NCBI GenBank assembly: GCA_024349245.1
Contig: JALDNG010002595.1
Span: 1-64,000 of the forward strand
Source: Neodontobutis hainanensis
Lineage: Eukaryota; Chordata; Actinopteri; Gobiiformes; Odontobutidae
Length of the DNA stretch: 64,000 nt
Direction of reading: 5' to 3'
Made by a program: the position numbers and the translations under genes. Numbering within the stretch: the stretch's first letter is position 1; each line of letters opens with the position of its first letter. This document shows, piece by piece, positions 1 to 10,749 of the stretch. The notes below the pieces were generated by a model that was given only the letters and a program-made list of their open reading frames with translations, was not told where the DNA came from and searched no databases.

Positions 1-1600
1 TGGGGCCATTTAGATGAAAACACATTGGGTTTAATCTTTTGACCTGAGGGGTGCGATTTAGTTGGTCGCGCCTTTCACCCCACATGGTGGACTTCCTGTT
101 GAGTTTAGGCTGTGGCTGTCATAGACTTTTCTGTTTGGCCTGAGGTGTCCTATGGATGTACCAAGTTTCATTTTTCTACGTTGGAAAAAATTACTTTCAC
201 TTTCCATAGGCCGAATGTATTTTCATTTCCCAGGGGTCGCCACTGAGTCATTTCTTTATATTATTTTTTCAAATATTTAAGATACATCAATATTTTGCCA
301 GGCTTAAGTTTAGTGGCCAATAAAATTAACTTTTTGCGCACATTTACTGGGTCAAAATTAAGGACAATTTTGCAGAAAAATTTGCAGAAAAATAAAAATT
401 AAATAAAAATATAAATTGAGCAAAAACAACAAGGAAAGGCATTGTCTATTTTGCACACAAGTGTTTAGCTCATTTTGCCTAAGTTTGGTGTTTCTTGAAT
501 GAAGCAGCTATTTTCTGACAATTTTTAAAAGTGAGGTGTATTCTAACCCGGTTCACATTTTCAATTCAAAATGGCTGCCTTCTCGTGTGTGATAGGGTGT
601 GGTCCCCATTGGCTTTTATGTTCATAAGCCCATGCTGGATGTGTGTACCAAGTTTCATTTGCCTAGGACAAACTAAAATTTTCCCTTCCCATTGACTTTT
701 TCCACATATTTGCGCCGTTGCTATGGCAACACATTTATAAATAGGGGGTGGTTGTCATTAGCTTTTATGTTCGTCATGACATAAGTGATGTGTGTGCCAA
801 ATTTTATGTCTCTATGACATACTAAATTCTTGGGTCCCATTATAAGTTTGTAGGTGGCGCTAGAGGGCCATTTCTAAAGCTAACCCTTTTATTTACATAT
901 CTTTGTGTTCAGGTCGTGAATGTGCACAAACGCCTTTTTGAGTCCAACTTGATCCGAGAAGGCGTTTAAGAGTAAACGGATAATTTATTACCACAAAAAT
1001 GGCCGCCTCGTTACAGGCTTGCCACACCCACACCCGATAAGATATCAAAAACAAAATGACAGCTTTTGTTGGCACATGTGTCTAGATGATACTCACCAAA
1101 ATTGGGGCCATTTAGACAAAAACAATGAGTTGAATCTTTTGGCGTAAGGGTTGCGATTTAGGTGGCCGCGACTTTCACCCCACATGGCGGACTTCCTGTT
1201 GAGTTTACGCTGTGGCTGTCATAGACTTTTCTGTTTGCCCTGAGGTGTTCTATGGACCTACCAAGTTTTGTATTTCTACATTGGAAAAAATGTACTTTCA
1301 CTTTCCATAGGCCCAATGTATTTTGACTTTTCTAGGGGTCGCCACTGAGTCATTTTTCATATTTTTTTTTCGGCGACTTCAAATACATAAATTTTTCGCC
1401 GATCTTGAACTTTGGGCCAAATAAAAATGACTTTTCGCGCATGTTCACTGGGTCAAATTGAGGATCATTTTGCAGAAAAATAAAAAAAAAAAAAAAAAAA
1501 AAAATAATCCGAGCAAAAACAATAGGCCCTCCCGGCTATCACCGGCTCGGGCCTAATTAAAGCTGCAAGCGGCGATAAAAGCCCTCGCCTCGCTTGCGAC
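1..1600. repeat. Cluster of interspersed repeat copies (unnamed fish family)
   Basis: Two clear copies of one family start at about 1 and 1102 with a shared 'ggggccatttaga' motif. Both continue through a 'cacatggYggacttcctgttgagttt' block, a 'ctaggggtcgccactgagtcattt' block and an A-rich stretch. The second copy ends in 'gagcaaaaacaataggccctcccgg' and 'ggctcgggcc'. Related internal units ('ccaagtttcattt', 'ggcgctagagggcc') lie at 590-880. Further copies are at 2040-2580 and 41387-41930. No transposase or reverse-transcriptase frame was found, so this is probably a non-autonomous element. Confidence 0.75.
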
Positions 1601-2039
1601 CGCGGGGACACATGTCCTCGGAGGATTGCATTTTGTGCTTTAAAGCGTAAACTTCACAGTAATGTCAAATAACCGGGCCTGTGCCGCTGCTTGAATCTTC
1701 TTCTGGCTGGAGCCTGCTTCATCACCTCGGGCCTGTGCTACTGCTGGGGTCTGCTACACCACCTTGTATTTAGAGTTAAAGGTCTGCACAATCCCTGGTT
1801 TTCCTGGGATCTGTCTGAACTTTTGAAAATAGGAGTTTATGCTTGAAATAAGGCGAGAAAAACAAAGTACTGGCTGGAGATTTGCACTGACTAAGAAAGT
1901 GCTGCACCGCCCTGTTTAAATAGTAAAAATGTAAATGTTAGTTTTCTAAAATAACACGTTTATCAGTTCCAAAAGATTCTGAGGAGTTTTCCAAGACTCT
2001 AGTCTTGGCTCTGGAGGAGCCTCTTCCAAAGGAAGGATC
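1601..2039. other. Spacer between repeat copies, no gene seen
   Basis: Mixed-composition spacer. A short direct repeat of 'cgggcctgtgc' occurs at about 1674 and 1728. No frame or splice pattern worth calling was found. Confidence 0.4.
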
Positions 2040-2580
2040 CTGGCATTTGAGAAATTGCATTTATTTCCCAAAGAAATGGCTGCCTCTTCACAGGCTCTTT
2101 ACAACCACAGCCACAAATGTATCAAAAAATAAACTGATAACTTTTTTGGCACTCGTGTCTAGATAATACTCAACAAATTTGGGGCCTTTTAGATGAAAAC
2201 ACATTGAGTTTAATCTTTTGGCGCAAAGGGTACGATTTGGGTGGTCACGTCTTTTCTGTTTGCCCTGAGGTGTCCTATGGATGTACCAAGTTTTGTATTT
2301 CTACATTGGAAAAAATTACTTTCACTTTCCATAGGCCAAATGTATTTTGTCTTTTCTAGGGGTCATCACTGAGTCATTTTTCATATATTTTTTTTCGTGG
2401 ACTTCAAATACATACATTTTTTGCCGGCCTTGAATTTTGGGACCAATAAAAATGACTTTTCGTGCATGTTCACTGGGTCAAATTAAGGATCATTTTGCAG
2501 AAAAATAAAAATAAAAAAAAAAAAAAAAATAATCCGAGCAAAAACAATAGGCCCTCCCGGTCAACACCGGCTCGGGCCTG
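2040..2580. repeat. Third copy of the 5'-end interspersed repeat
   Basis: Same family as 1-1600, ending in the A-rich tract and 'ggctcgggcctgacaatc'. It is nearly identical to 41387-41930, so it belongs to the part of the left flank that is duplicated further right. Confidence 0.8.
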
Positions 2581-2584
2581 ACAA

Positions 2585-2926
2585 TCTGTTTAATTTCAAT
2601 ACTTGGGGGTGTACATGGACAGCGCCCTCTCCAGGACACAGCACGTGGGCTTTTTTTGCAGCAAAGTTCAACAGAGGATCTACTTTTTGAGAAGACTGCG
2701 ATTCTTTGGAGCCAGTAGGAACATTCTACAACTGTTTTTCTCAGCTACCATACAAAGTGTGCTGTCTTACGGAGGCTCGGTCTGGCTCTGTGGCCTCTCA
2801 GTCCAGCTCAAGACCAGGATTCAAAGGCTTCTTAACATCTGCTCTAAACTAGTGGGCCACACTGTTGAGAGCATCTCATATGCTAAGGGCGCCGTGGCCT
2901 CCAGGGGTGGCACAAAATTGGTATAA
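2585..2926 (+). pseudogene. LINE reverse-transcriptase C-terminal fragment (copy 1)
   Basis: A 107-codon open frame starts 'YLGVYMDS' and continues with a 'KVQQRIYFLRRLRFFG' block. It then has an 'FFSATIQSVLSYGGSVWLCG' stretch and 'RIQRLLNICSKL'. This pattern (K-x-QQRxYFLRRLR, then IxSVLxYxxxVW) is what I know from the region after the reverse-transcriptase domain in L2/Rex1-type non-LTR retrotransposons. No catalytic reverse-transcriptase motif is present and the 5' part is missing, so it is a dead fragment. The downstream DNA to about 3325 is probably its 3' region. Copy 2 at 41949-42272 differs by only a few residues, so the two arose by duplication rather than by separate insertion. Confidence 0.7.
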
Positions 2927-3325
2927 AAAAAAAATCACCTTCAATATAATCAGTGAAAATTCTCAGTGCTCCAGATATATGTAGGGCGCCTTAACTGACT
3001 GACAAAAGGAACAGGGAGCTGCTCACAGAGACATGCTGAGTAGCTGTGCGCTCACAGACAGACCTGCGTGCTTATGCCTGGGGAGACCACCAGAACAGAT
3101 GAAATGAGGGTAGAGAATATATTGAACTGTTTGCCCCGTTTAAAGTTGTTCAGAAAGCAGCCTGTTAGCAGCAATACAAAGGAAAACTAACTTTACGTTG
3201 CAACAGTTTGTTGGCGTTTCAAAAACTCCTCCCTCTGAGCATTACCATGAAGATCCAGACAAGTGCCTTTGCTCACCAATAGTATCTATATCAGGTGAGC
3301 TTTTATAATAAGCTGCTGTTGTATT

Positions 3326-4060
3326 ACCAATCTCATGTTTAAGAATCCTTAAATCAATATGAGAATGTATATTCTTGGATACATATTTGCCCTACAGCGC
3401 TTCAGCTCGTGTTGTACGCACACGCTGCAGCCACGCACCTCTGAGCAGGGCTGCCTGACTGGAGCAGAGGAGAAGCAGAGAAGGCGTTTGCAGGGGCAGC
3501 GCGGTGCCGTCTCATTATAGATTAGAGACGTGAAAGCAGTTCCACCAACACAAGCCAACCCACCCACCCACCGGGTAATTCGGTATTCCCGTATGTCCGT
3601 CCACTACAACTTCATGATGATTATTGTTTTGATTGCCTAATGGCATCTGTCAGTCAAAAGCAATCAACACATCAAATAACCGCTTTGCTTATGTCCACAT
3701 GTCCACAAGGGGCCCCTAAGCTCGTGGGGCCCTACGCATTTGTGGGTTGCTTGGAGGTAAAAACCTCTACCTTGTGTGAATTGTATACATTTTGTGCTAA
3801 CACACTGTATCTAGTGAATTTGTACAAACAAAGAAGTCTATTTTGTGGTTCAGGAATAATAAATGGACTTATTTTGTCTTGTCTCATTGCTTTTGTGCGT
3901 CACAAACATAATTTTATTTAACTGATAAATAGTGTAAATATTGACTTGAATAAAAATAAAGACAAGATGCCAGGAAATCCAACACAAACTATAGTTTACC
4001 CTTGTTGCCCTTGTTTATACTAATACACAATATCCACTTTTTTCAGATAGGAACAGCATG
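3326..4060. other. Unassigned stretch upstream of the small secreted gene
   Basis: No convincing coding frame. It contains a short CCCA run (about 3560-3572) and a GGCCCC-rich patch at 3708-3735 resembling decayed hAT ends. An acceptor-like 'ttttttcag' at about 4038-4046 could start a 5' UTR exon of the gene at 4267. This stretch is absent from the duplicated copy near 42671. Confidence 0.4.
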
Positions 4061-4266
4061 TCAAATTGTTATAGTATAGATACTGGTAAATTTAATATTT
4101 ATGAAAATGAGAACACAGCTTTTAGTCTGGGTTGGTGTAAAACTACATTTGGGAGACAAACTTCATGCTGTGGAATGGACCTTGATATCAAACAAACACA
4201 GAGTCCATCTATTGACAAAGACCAAATAAACACAATGTGGTTGTTCAAAGTGAATTTATGTTCAAC

Positions 4267-4953
4267 ATGAGGAGGATTACATTTCTCTGCTTGTTTGGGC
4301 TCATTCTTGCTCTTTCAGCAGGATCTAGCAGGGTAATAACTACATTTAAGGCTTTAATAGACCAACCAATGAATAGTACTAAACTACTTTTAACACTAAG
4401 CTGCCTGAGTTAACCAACTGTTGTGTGATTACTTTCAGGAAAACTGTGAAGTAAGGTGGTATGAAAATCTTTTTTTACTTGTCTTAACCATTATTCTTAA
4501 CATTTCATAAAAATAAATACTACAATTAATTAGAAATGTTTGAGAAAACATTTCCACCTTCAACTAGAATGCCACTGGCTGTACCGCACCAATGGAGAAT
4601 ACTGATGGCTTTGCACCGAAAAATACTTCCTCTAATGTAAGTATTATTTTAAATTGATCTAAACATTCAAAATTATTGTTTATATAATTATTAATAAACA
4701 GAACTAGTAGAACTAGCACTGGCTAACGTACAGCACTAAAGAAACAAACGCTTGTGTTTTATTATATCTGTATACTCATTCTTTCAGACTGAAGAAAGAA
4801 GACTAAATGAAACTGCTCAGACGCTAAACACAAATGAAACATTGGTAAGCATATTATGACCTCTAGTGAGTTACCACAGCTGTGAGGCAGTAAGAGTTCA
4901 TGTTGACCTACAACATGTTGAATGTTTGCTTGTCCTTTCAGATCGGTGGATGA
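4267..4953 (+). CDS. Candidate small secreted glycoprotein, five phase-0 exons
   Basis: Five short exons chain in one frame with consensus splice sites: 4267-4332, 4439-4450, 4568-4636, 4788-4844 and 4942-4953 (stop TGA at 4951). Every junction is phase 0 and every donor begins GTAA. The predicted protein is 71 residues. Residues 1-20 form a classic signal peptide (basic MRR, then a hydrophobic core ending ALSAGSS). The mature part is only about 50 residues, rich in N, T and E, with two cysteines and four N-glycosylation sequons (NAT, NTS, NET, NET). Exon 2 is a 12-bp microexon coding ENCE. I do not recognise the family. All-phase-0 tiny exons with a signal-peptide exon recall secretory calcium-binding phosphoprotein genes, but that is only an analogy. 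The upstream frame at 4058-4270 overlaps the start codon. The gene is missing from the duplicated block near 42671. Existence as a transcribed gene is inferred. Confidence 0.5.
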
Positions 4954-5199
4954 CACCCTTTTGAAAACAAGAATGGGTTTTTATCACCAAGTGAAGACAA
5001 GGAGAGAACAAAGGTGTCTTATTTATAAAAGACTTTTTATAGTTTTTCATTTAAGTTTATTTATTGAAGCTTTCTTCTTCATTTGTAGTGAAATACAGCA
5101 GAAGGATACTTCGAGAAACACACTTTGTCTTATTCTAAATTATATATATAGTATAGATAATATAGAGTTATTTAAGCTCTAAGAAATTAAAGATCTTCA

Positions 5200-5274
5200 T
5201 TTTACTCTTATTAAGTGTCTTCTTTTTTTCAATTGTCCATATAAATAAAATTAAAATGTGCTTTACTTTCAGAT
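5200..5274. other. AT-rich 3' flank of the small secreted gene
   Basis: AT-rich DNA with an AATAAA inside 'ataaataaaatt' at about 5243, which could serve as the polyadenylation signal for the gene ending at 4953. Confidence 0.3.
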
Positions 5275-5995
5275 AATTTTAATTTCTAGTTTGAGTTTCA
5301 GCAACATCCTTGATTACCTCAAATCCTTGGTCCTTGAGTGTAAAAAAAAAACAATTGTAATTAGAGACGAAACGTCTTCACTTGTTTAAGTCCAGATGCT
5401 TTTACTCAAACCTTTTCATCCAGTCTATAGAATCTGGCAAAGATGTGCGACATAGCCCAGCTGGCAGCCGCACAGATGGCCTCCACCAAAACCCCCTGAA
5501 ACAGTGAAACTGTGCCCATGAAGTAGCCATGCCGCACAGTCTCTAGAGTTTAATTTATTCAAATGAGACAAATCTTTGGAACACTGCTTTGATAAATGAA
5601 GATAGAGCTGTAAAAGTAACATCACAACAAAATTATAAAATAAATAGAGAAAACTGAATTATCCGTCTCCTCTCTTGATATTTCAGATCCACAGTTAAGT
5701 TTAAGAAAATGTGACTTCAAAAGTATTCTATTTCTTTAAGTTGACCATCACGTGTGGCCTCTTTAGCTCACTTAGTAAAACGCAGTACCTGCAGATAACC
5801 CAGGTACAAATCGTGGTTTTGGTCTCTGTTCTTTTTAGTCATCAGCCTAGAACTAATTTATATGTTTTACTGTTTTCAAAACAAAAGTAGCATAAATTAA
5901 TATTGGTCGTAATGTAAGGAGCACCACATAGTCTACTGACTACAGCCGTCACAGCAATAAGATGGAATGAAATAATGAGTAGCGTAGCCTTGTAG
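5275..5995. repeat. Repeat block shared with 43095-43815
   Basis: Nearly identical to 43095-43815. It contains the recombinase fragment at 5406-5542 and a tRNA-like segment at about 5758-5820 with an A-box-like 'tttagctcacttag' and a B-box-like 'ggtacaaatcgtgg', suggesting a SINE head. The block also carries 'gagacgaaacgtcttcac', which recurs inverted at about 20472. Confidence 0.75.
5406..5542 (-). pseudogene. Tyrosine-recombinase C-terminal relic (DIRS/Ngaro-like)
   Basis: The minus strand reads an open 45-codon stretch after a possible acceptor (ctctag) and ends in TGA. It contains 'EAICAAASWA' followed by 'HIFARFYRLD'. That matches my memory of the last helix and nucleophilic tyrosine of tyrosine recombinases in DIRS/Ngaro retroelements of fish. 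The catalytic R-H-R residues are not present, so only the 3' end of the gene survives. A copy with the same frame lies at 43221-43357. The family call is inference from this short motif. Confidence 0.45.
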
Positions 5996-6000
5996 CGCTG

Positions 6001-6550
6001 CCCTCTTGTGGTGAATTCCTAAAGTACTTGGTACGTGAGTAGATCCCATGGATGTTTCTTGACATAGCCGAGGCTCTTTCTTTAAATGCTATACAAGCAT
6101 TGGGTTTCCAGTCCGTACTCCGTGCAGATGTTCCTGTACACTATGCCAGCCACTTGGTTATGGCGTTCCATGTATGCTTTCCCTGCCAGCATCTTACACC
6201 CTGCAGTTAAGTGTTGGATTGTCTCAGGGGCCTGTTTGCACAGCCTACACCTTGGGTCTTGTCTGGTGTGGTAGATCTGGGCCTCTATTGCTCTGGTGCT
6301 CAGGGTTTGTTCCTGTACAGCCATGATGAGTGCCTCTGTGCTGTCCTTCAGTCCGGCGTGCTCCAGCCATTGGTAGGATTTCTTGATATCAGCCACTTCA
6401 GTTATGTTCCGGTGGTACATCCCATGTAGGGGTTTGTCCTCCCATGAAGGTCCCTCCTCCAGCTCCTCTTCCTCTGTTCCCCATTGCCTGAACCTTGCTG
6501 TTGAAAACAATGCAAACTCATTGCTTTTAGTGCTGGAAACTAATTGGTGT
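6001..6550 (-). pseudogene. R4/Dong-like LINE, 3' end fragment
   Basis: A minus-strand frame (about 6550 down to 6082) carries 'HGMYHRNITEVADIKKSY' and then C-x2-C-x8-H-x4-C (CRLC ... H ... C). This zinc-knuckle spacing typically precedes the restriction-like endonuclease of R2/R4/NeSL-clade LINEs. The frame ends after 'GIVYRNICTEYGLE', so the endonuclease itself is missing. The 5' side abuts a long TA array, fitting elements of this clade that insert in simple repeats, although the array may also have grown later. The last roughly 105 bp of the element reappear alone at 20017-20119 and 44339-44444. Confidence 0.65.
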
Positions 6551-6775
<225 letters not shown>

Positions 6776-6902
6776 ACATTGGGCGATTTTAGCTTCTTGC
6801 TCATGACAGTGTTAAGTTTAGATACCCATAACATTTAGACTATATAGAACATTTCAGAACATTTTTCTGTTCTTTTTTAATATATAACTTGTTGCAACCT
6901 TT

Positions 6903-7073
6903 TTATTTCTTTTGGTGGTAGACAGTGAAACAGTTCCTGTCCTTAAGGCAAAGGTGCACCTCACATTAATCACAGTAGACATGTGAGAATTGATTGCCGG
7001 TGCAATGCTTGCATCTCTGACGGGTTTTCCATGTTGGAAAATTATCGATCCCATCCCCTCTTACATCAAGAGG
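6903..7073 (-). pseudogene. PiggyBac-type transposase C-terminal relic
   Basis: The minus strand reads 'PLDVRGDGIDNFPTWK' and then RCKHC, Y-C-D-stop-C, LC, and NCF-x2-YH before a stop at 6903. The order of a DVR-DG block followed by paired cysteines and C-F-x-x-Y-H is the cysteine-rich C-terminal domain of piggyBac/PGBD transposases. An in-frame stop interrupts the second cysteine pair and the catalytic domain is missing, so it is dead. No terminal repeats were recognised around it. Confidence 0.6.
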
Positions 7074-7649
7074 CACACTGCAGTTTGTCTTTTTACAGTG
7101 CGGTGTTGGACTTTCTGTTGCAGAGGACAGTGGTCTGCCACACTTGATTTTGACCTTTCCTGCGCTTGTGAGAGAAGTGCCTTACTGTTCATTAGGTCAT
7201 AAAACTCACTTGCAAGAGCTGCATTTCTTTTATTCTGCTAAATGGACAATAATTCAAAGTACACTATTTGTTTCTCACACATCCATATAGAAGTAACAGG
7301 CCACAATACAGTCTCTTCAAAAACTTTCACAAGCACACCCACCGCTCCTTCTCTTCTCTGGACTCGACCTATGTTGCATACACATTGTCCAGCACACCCT
7401 TGTCTAATCCTTGATTAGTGGGGCGAGTCCCAATCACACCTGCTCAACACACACGCTCACGTAGGGCTATGTCAAAGCTAAACACACACTTAAGTCACTC
7501 TGTGTCATATCCCTTTATAAAAGTGACCTGCAGTCTGTGACAAATCAGCCTCTGTTCTTGGACTGTCCACAGAGCATCCCTCAAAACTGACAAAATCTTT
7601 TGCTTTTTATTTTTGCTCGCTTTTTTGGAGGCAGGTAATCAATATTGTA
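7074..7649. other. Unassigned stretch with a TATA-like core promoter
   Basis: No coding frame recognised. A good TATA box (TATAAAA, 7516-7522) is followed by about 110 bp ending in a possible donor, 'gaggcag|gtaatc', at about 7636. This could be an orphan promoter and first exon, but no matching downstream exon was identified. Confidence 0.25.
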
Positions 7650-7985
7650 AATGGCATGCATTTATATAGCGCTTTCCTGCACCCTTCTCGGGCACCCAAA
7701 GCGCTTTACATTGTGCTTCCACTCACCCCATTCACACACATCCACTCCTGGGGCAGACAGAGAGGGGGGCTGCCACACAAACAGCGCTCAACCTTCTCCT
7801 ACCACCACCAAACACACCTCCACAGTCACACACATTCATACACCAGTGCCACAGACACTGGAGGCAAGGTGGGTTAAGTGTCTTGCCCAAGGACACAACG
7901 AGAGTATGAACTGTGGGGAGAGCGGGAATCGAACTACCTTCCGGTCGAAGGACGGCCGCTCTACCACTGAGCCTCTGCCGCCCAA
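7650..7985 (-). mobile_element. tRNA-derived SINE, minus orientation
   Basis: Read on the minus strand it begins with a tRNA-like head: an A-box-like 'ggctcagtggtagagcgg' and a B-box-like 'agttcgattcccg'. The body contains 'gtgtccttgggcaagacacttaac' and the end holds 'aaagcgctatataaa'. The same family recurs at 34935-35290. I do not name the family. Confidence 0.7.
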
Positions 7986-8920
7986 ATACTGTAATTATTA
8001 ACCAGACTTTAACTGTCTACATGCCACTGTCTAATTTTTATAGGCATTATTTTTTTTTAGGGAATTAGAAAAAAAAATCAGGAAAACCATGAAATTACAA
8101 AAACTAAATGTTATTTTACCTTTAGATACTACACAAAAGGCCATGGCACAGATTTGTCAAACCCTCCACTTGAGTTGTAAACATTTGATTTAATGCACAT
8201 TTTTTTAAACCTTGCCATTTCTCTTCCAAAATGCTGATGCACAATTTTGGTTATGCCCTTTAATTGTCATGATTATTGAATAATGGATGTGCTTTTTGAT
8301 AAATAAAGTTCTATAGCTGCATCCACAGTTTTCATCCATCCACAAGTTTTAAGTCAAAATATTACAAAGAATATAACAAAACATAATAAAATTATTGTAA
8401 GTATTTCCACAGGATTTAATGGTGATGTTCTAGCATGACACTACACAACACTACACACATAAAGACTCGCCCCAGTCAGTCTCAGACATTCATCGAGCCA
8501 GAGCCGGCAAAAAAGAAGCTAAAGCAGAGAAAACCGTTGCTCATGGTCAAACAGGAAGTGAGAAGAGCAGGGAGATGCTCATCATCAATGGGTTTTTACA
8601 ACAGTGTTTTTTTTTACATTACACTGAAGCTGTAGGGGGAAAAATACGGGAAATATCGGGAAAAATACAAACAAAAACAGCAAAGAAACTGCCAGACTTG
8701 CAAATGATAAACTAGGACTAATCTAGGCCTGCAACTGTTTATAGCCTAAGCCTTTAACTTTGCAACCACAAACAGAACTAAGTGGAAGGAGATGAATGAG
8801 ACTAAACTGTGGTCAAACCAGGACCAAAGCCAGAGTTAAACTATAAAAATAATTGTTCGTAGCTAAAATAATGAAATCCTTACTGTGTCTAACTGAACAG
8901 AGGCCATACTTCTGTTATGC
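7986..8920. other. AT-rich stretch upstream of the kinase promoter
   Basis: No gene found. A 66-codon open frame at 8435-8635 has a lysine/arginine-rich segment but no homology I recognise and no clear splice context. Confidence 0.4.
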
Positions 8921-9000
8921 CCTTATATGGTAAAGTGTTATTTCCTTATATGGCGAAGGTTCTACAGGTGTCAGGGTGATGGTGGCTATGAGTGACGTCA
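8921..9000 (+). promoter_or_regulatory. Two CArG boxes plus a CRE upstream of the kinase gene
   Basis: Two perfect CCTTATATGG motifs (8921-8930 and 8944-8953) match the SRF-binding CArG consensus CC(A/T)6GG. A full TGACGTCA cAMP-response element follows at 8993-9000. SRF plus CREB sites are the classic arrangement of immediate-early promoters such as that of fos. Transcription probably starts between here and 9200; the first donor site was not fixed with confidence. Confidence 0.5.
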
Positions 9001-10463
9001 CACCAGAGCTCTAGAATCCAGTCTGAGACACAGATCTGTTCATTTTCTAACAGACTTCAGACTGAACGACTGCTTTACAAACAGCTCTGAAAACGTATCT
9101 ACTACTGCATCTCACCTGCTCGCACCTGGTTAGCACTCACTCTGTTCACACACATAATACAGTTTTAGTCCAGCTACAGATAATTTGGAGTAGATTTGGT
9201 ATTTGTTAAATCGCTATTTTTTGTTGTGAATTTTCTGCGTTAAAGCCTCATTTTGATATTTTTATTTCAACTTGTGAATAAATTAACAAAAAGAACAAAT
9301 AATTTGTTATTTATAGAAGGTCCACAAAAATCTTTAGTGTGTAACCTTCTGTTGTATGAGTCTGTTATGCGTTAACTTAAGGCTTAAAGCATCATTTATA
9401 TTTGATCTAAAAATAAAATATAAATTCTCCTGACTTGCCAGGGACAACAGATGTATAGAAACCGTTGGATTAAAAAAATAGTGTTGAAATTGACACTGTT
9501 TTATCAAAGTTGCATTGTTTTTGCGGCGTTTAGATGAAATCTTATGTTTTGACAGATAATTGTTGATGTTTTTGGTTCTTGCGGAGTTTTGTATAATTTA
9601 ATCATTCTGTTTGTTTTCACAGATATCACTGCAGATATTTAACAGCACAGACTTTACTCCACAAACCAGCTCAAGGTAAGTTTAACACATTACAGGATGA
9701 CTTTTTTCTTTCTTCCAGGAGACCAGAGTAACAGGAGGATGCCCGACATGGACATCCTAGATATTGGTTCGGTGATAACAGCGCCCTCTACGTCTTTTGT
9801 GGTGAAGGACATTTTGGGCGAGGGCTCCTTCGGGGAAGTGGCTCTTTGTAGAAACACCAAGAGTCGAAACACTGTGGCTCTGAAAATTATCAAAGACCAA
9901 GAGGATGTTGAATGCGCCAAAGACGAGGTACGGCTTGGTCCTGCTTTTGACTTGGTTTAATGCTTCGTTTAGACATGGTTTAGTCTCGGTTTAGTCCAGG
10001 TTTAGTCCTGTGAACTGAAGTAAGTCTTGTTGAATCCACAGAAAGAGATCCTGAAAATACTGAAGGATTGCGGCTCAGAAGAGCACAACATCGTTGACTG
10101 GATCAGCTCCTTCGAGTTCGACACATATTGTCTGGAATTTGAGAAGCTGGACATCAGCCTTTCTGAGTTTATTCAGAAGGACATCCGAATGAGTCTGACT
10201 CAGATCCGGCCTGTCCTGCACCAGGTTTGGAAAATGCACTTTCAGATATTTTACTCAGAGATAAAAGTGTGTCAATCTGTTTAGTCTCGACACAAGACAG
10301 TAAATATATAAATATAAGTGTAGTAAATATATAAAAGTACACATATCAAACTTTCTTGGGTTCAGCTGCACCGGATGCATCTGTAATAGTAGTTAATATA
10401 AATCTATAAAAACATTTACAAAGCATTTACTTCCTCCATTCGCTCTTTTTTGTGTGTTTAATT

Positions 10464-10749
10464 GGCGCTTTCACACTACAAACAAACCGTACTGGTTCAG
10501 TTTGGTCCAAACCAAGACCAAACAACTGCTTTGTTAATTGGATTTTTGCTGCTGTCTTGGCCAGGACTCCTTTGAAACATAGATTTGTAATCTTATTGGG
10601 ACTTTCCTGGTTAAATAAAGGTAAAATAAAAAAAAAATTAAAAAATGCTGTAGCTATTTGGTCCAAACCACAATCCTGGAGCTTTCTAACCTGAACCAAA
10701 TGGAAAAATCTGAAAGTCCTGACCAAACAGGGCAGGTGTGAAAGCGGCC
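10464..10749. mobile_element. MITE-like inverted-repeat element in kinase intron 3
   Basis: The ends are inverted: 'ggcgctttcacac' on the left and 'gtgtgaaagcggcc' on the right. Inner inverted blocks ('gtttggtccaaacc') and an A-rich 'ggttaaataaaggtaaaataaa' insertion follow. It has no coding capacity. The superfamily was not determined because the target duplication is unclear. Confidence 0.6.

Noticed and set aside
3640..3921. 93-codon plus-strand frame
   Set aside because: No homology or splice context; it spans a decayed GGCCCC-rich repeat end.
5750..5820. Possible tRNA gene
   Set aside because: It has A- and B-box-like motifs but no convincing cloverleaf, and it is embedded in a dispersed repeat. 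A SINE head is the better reading.
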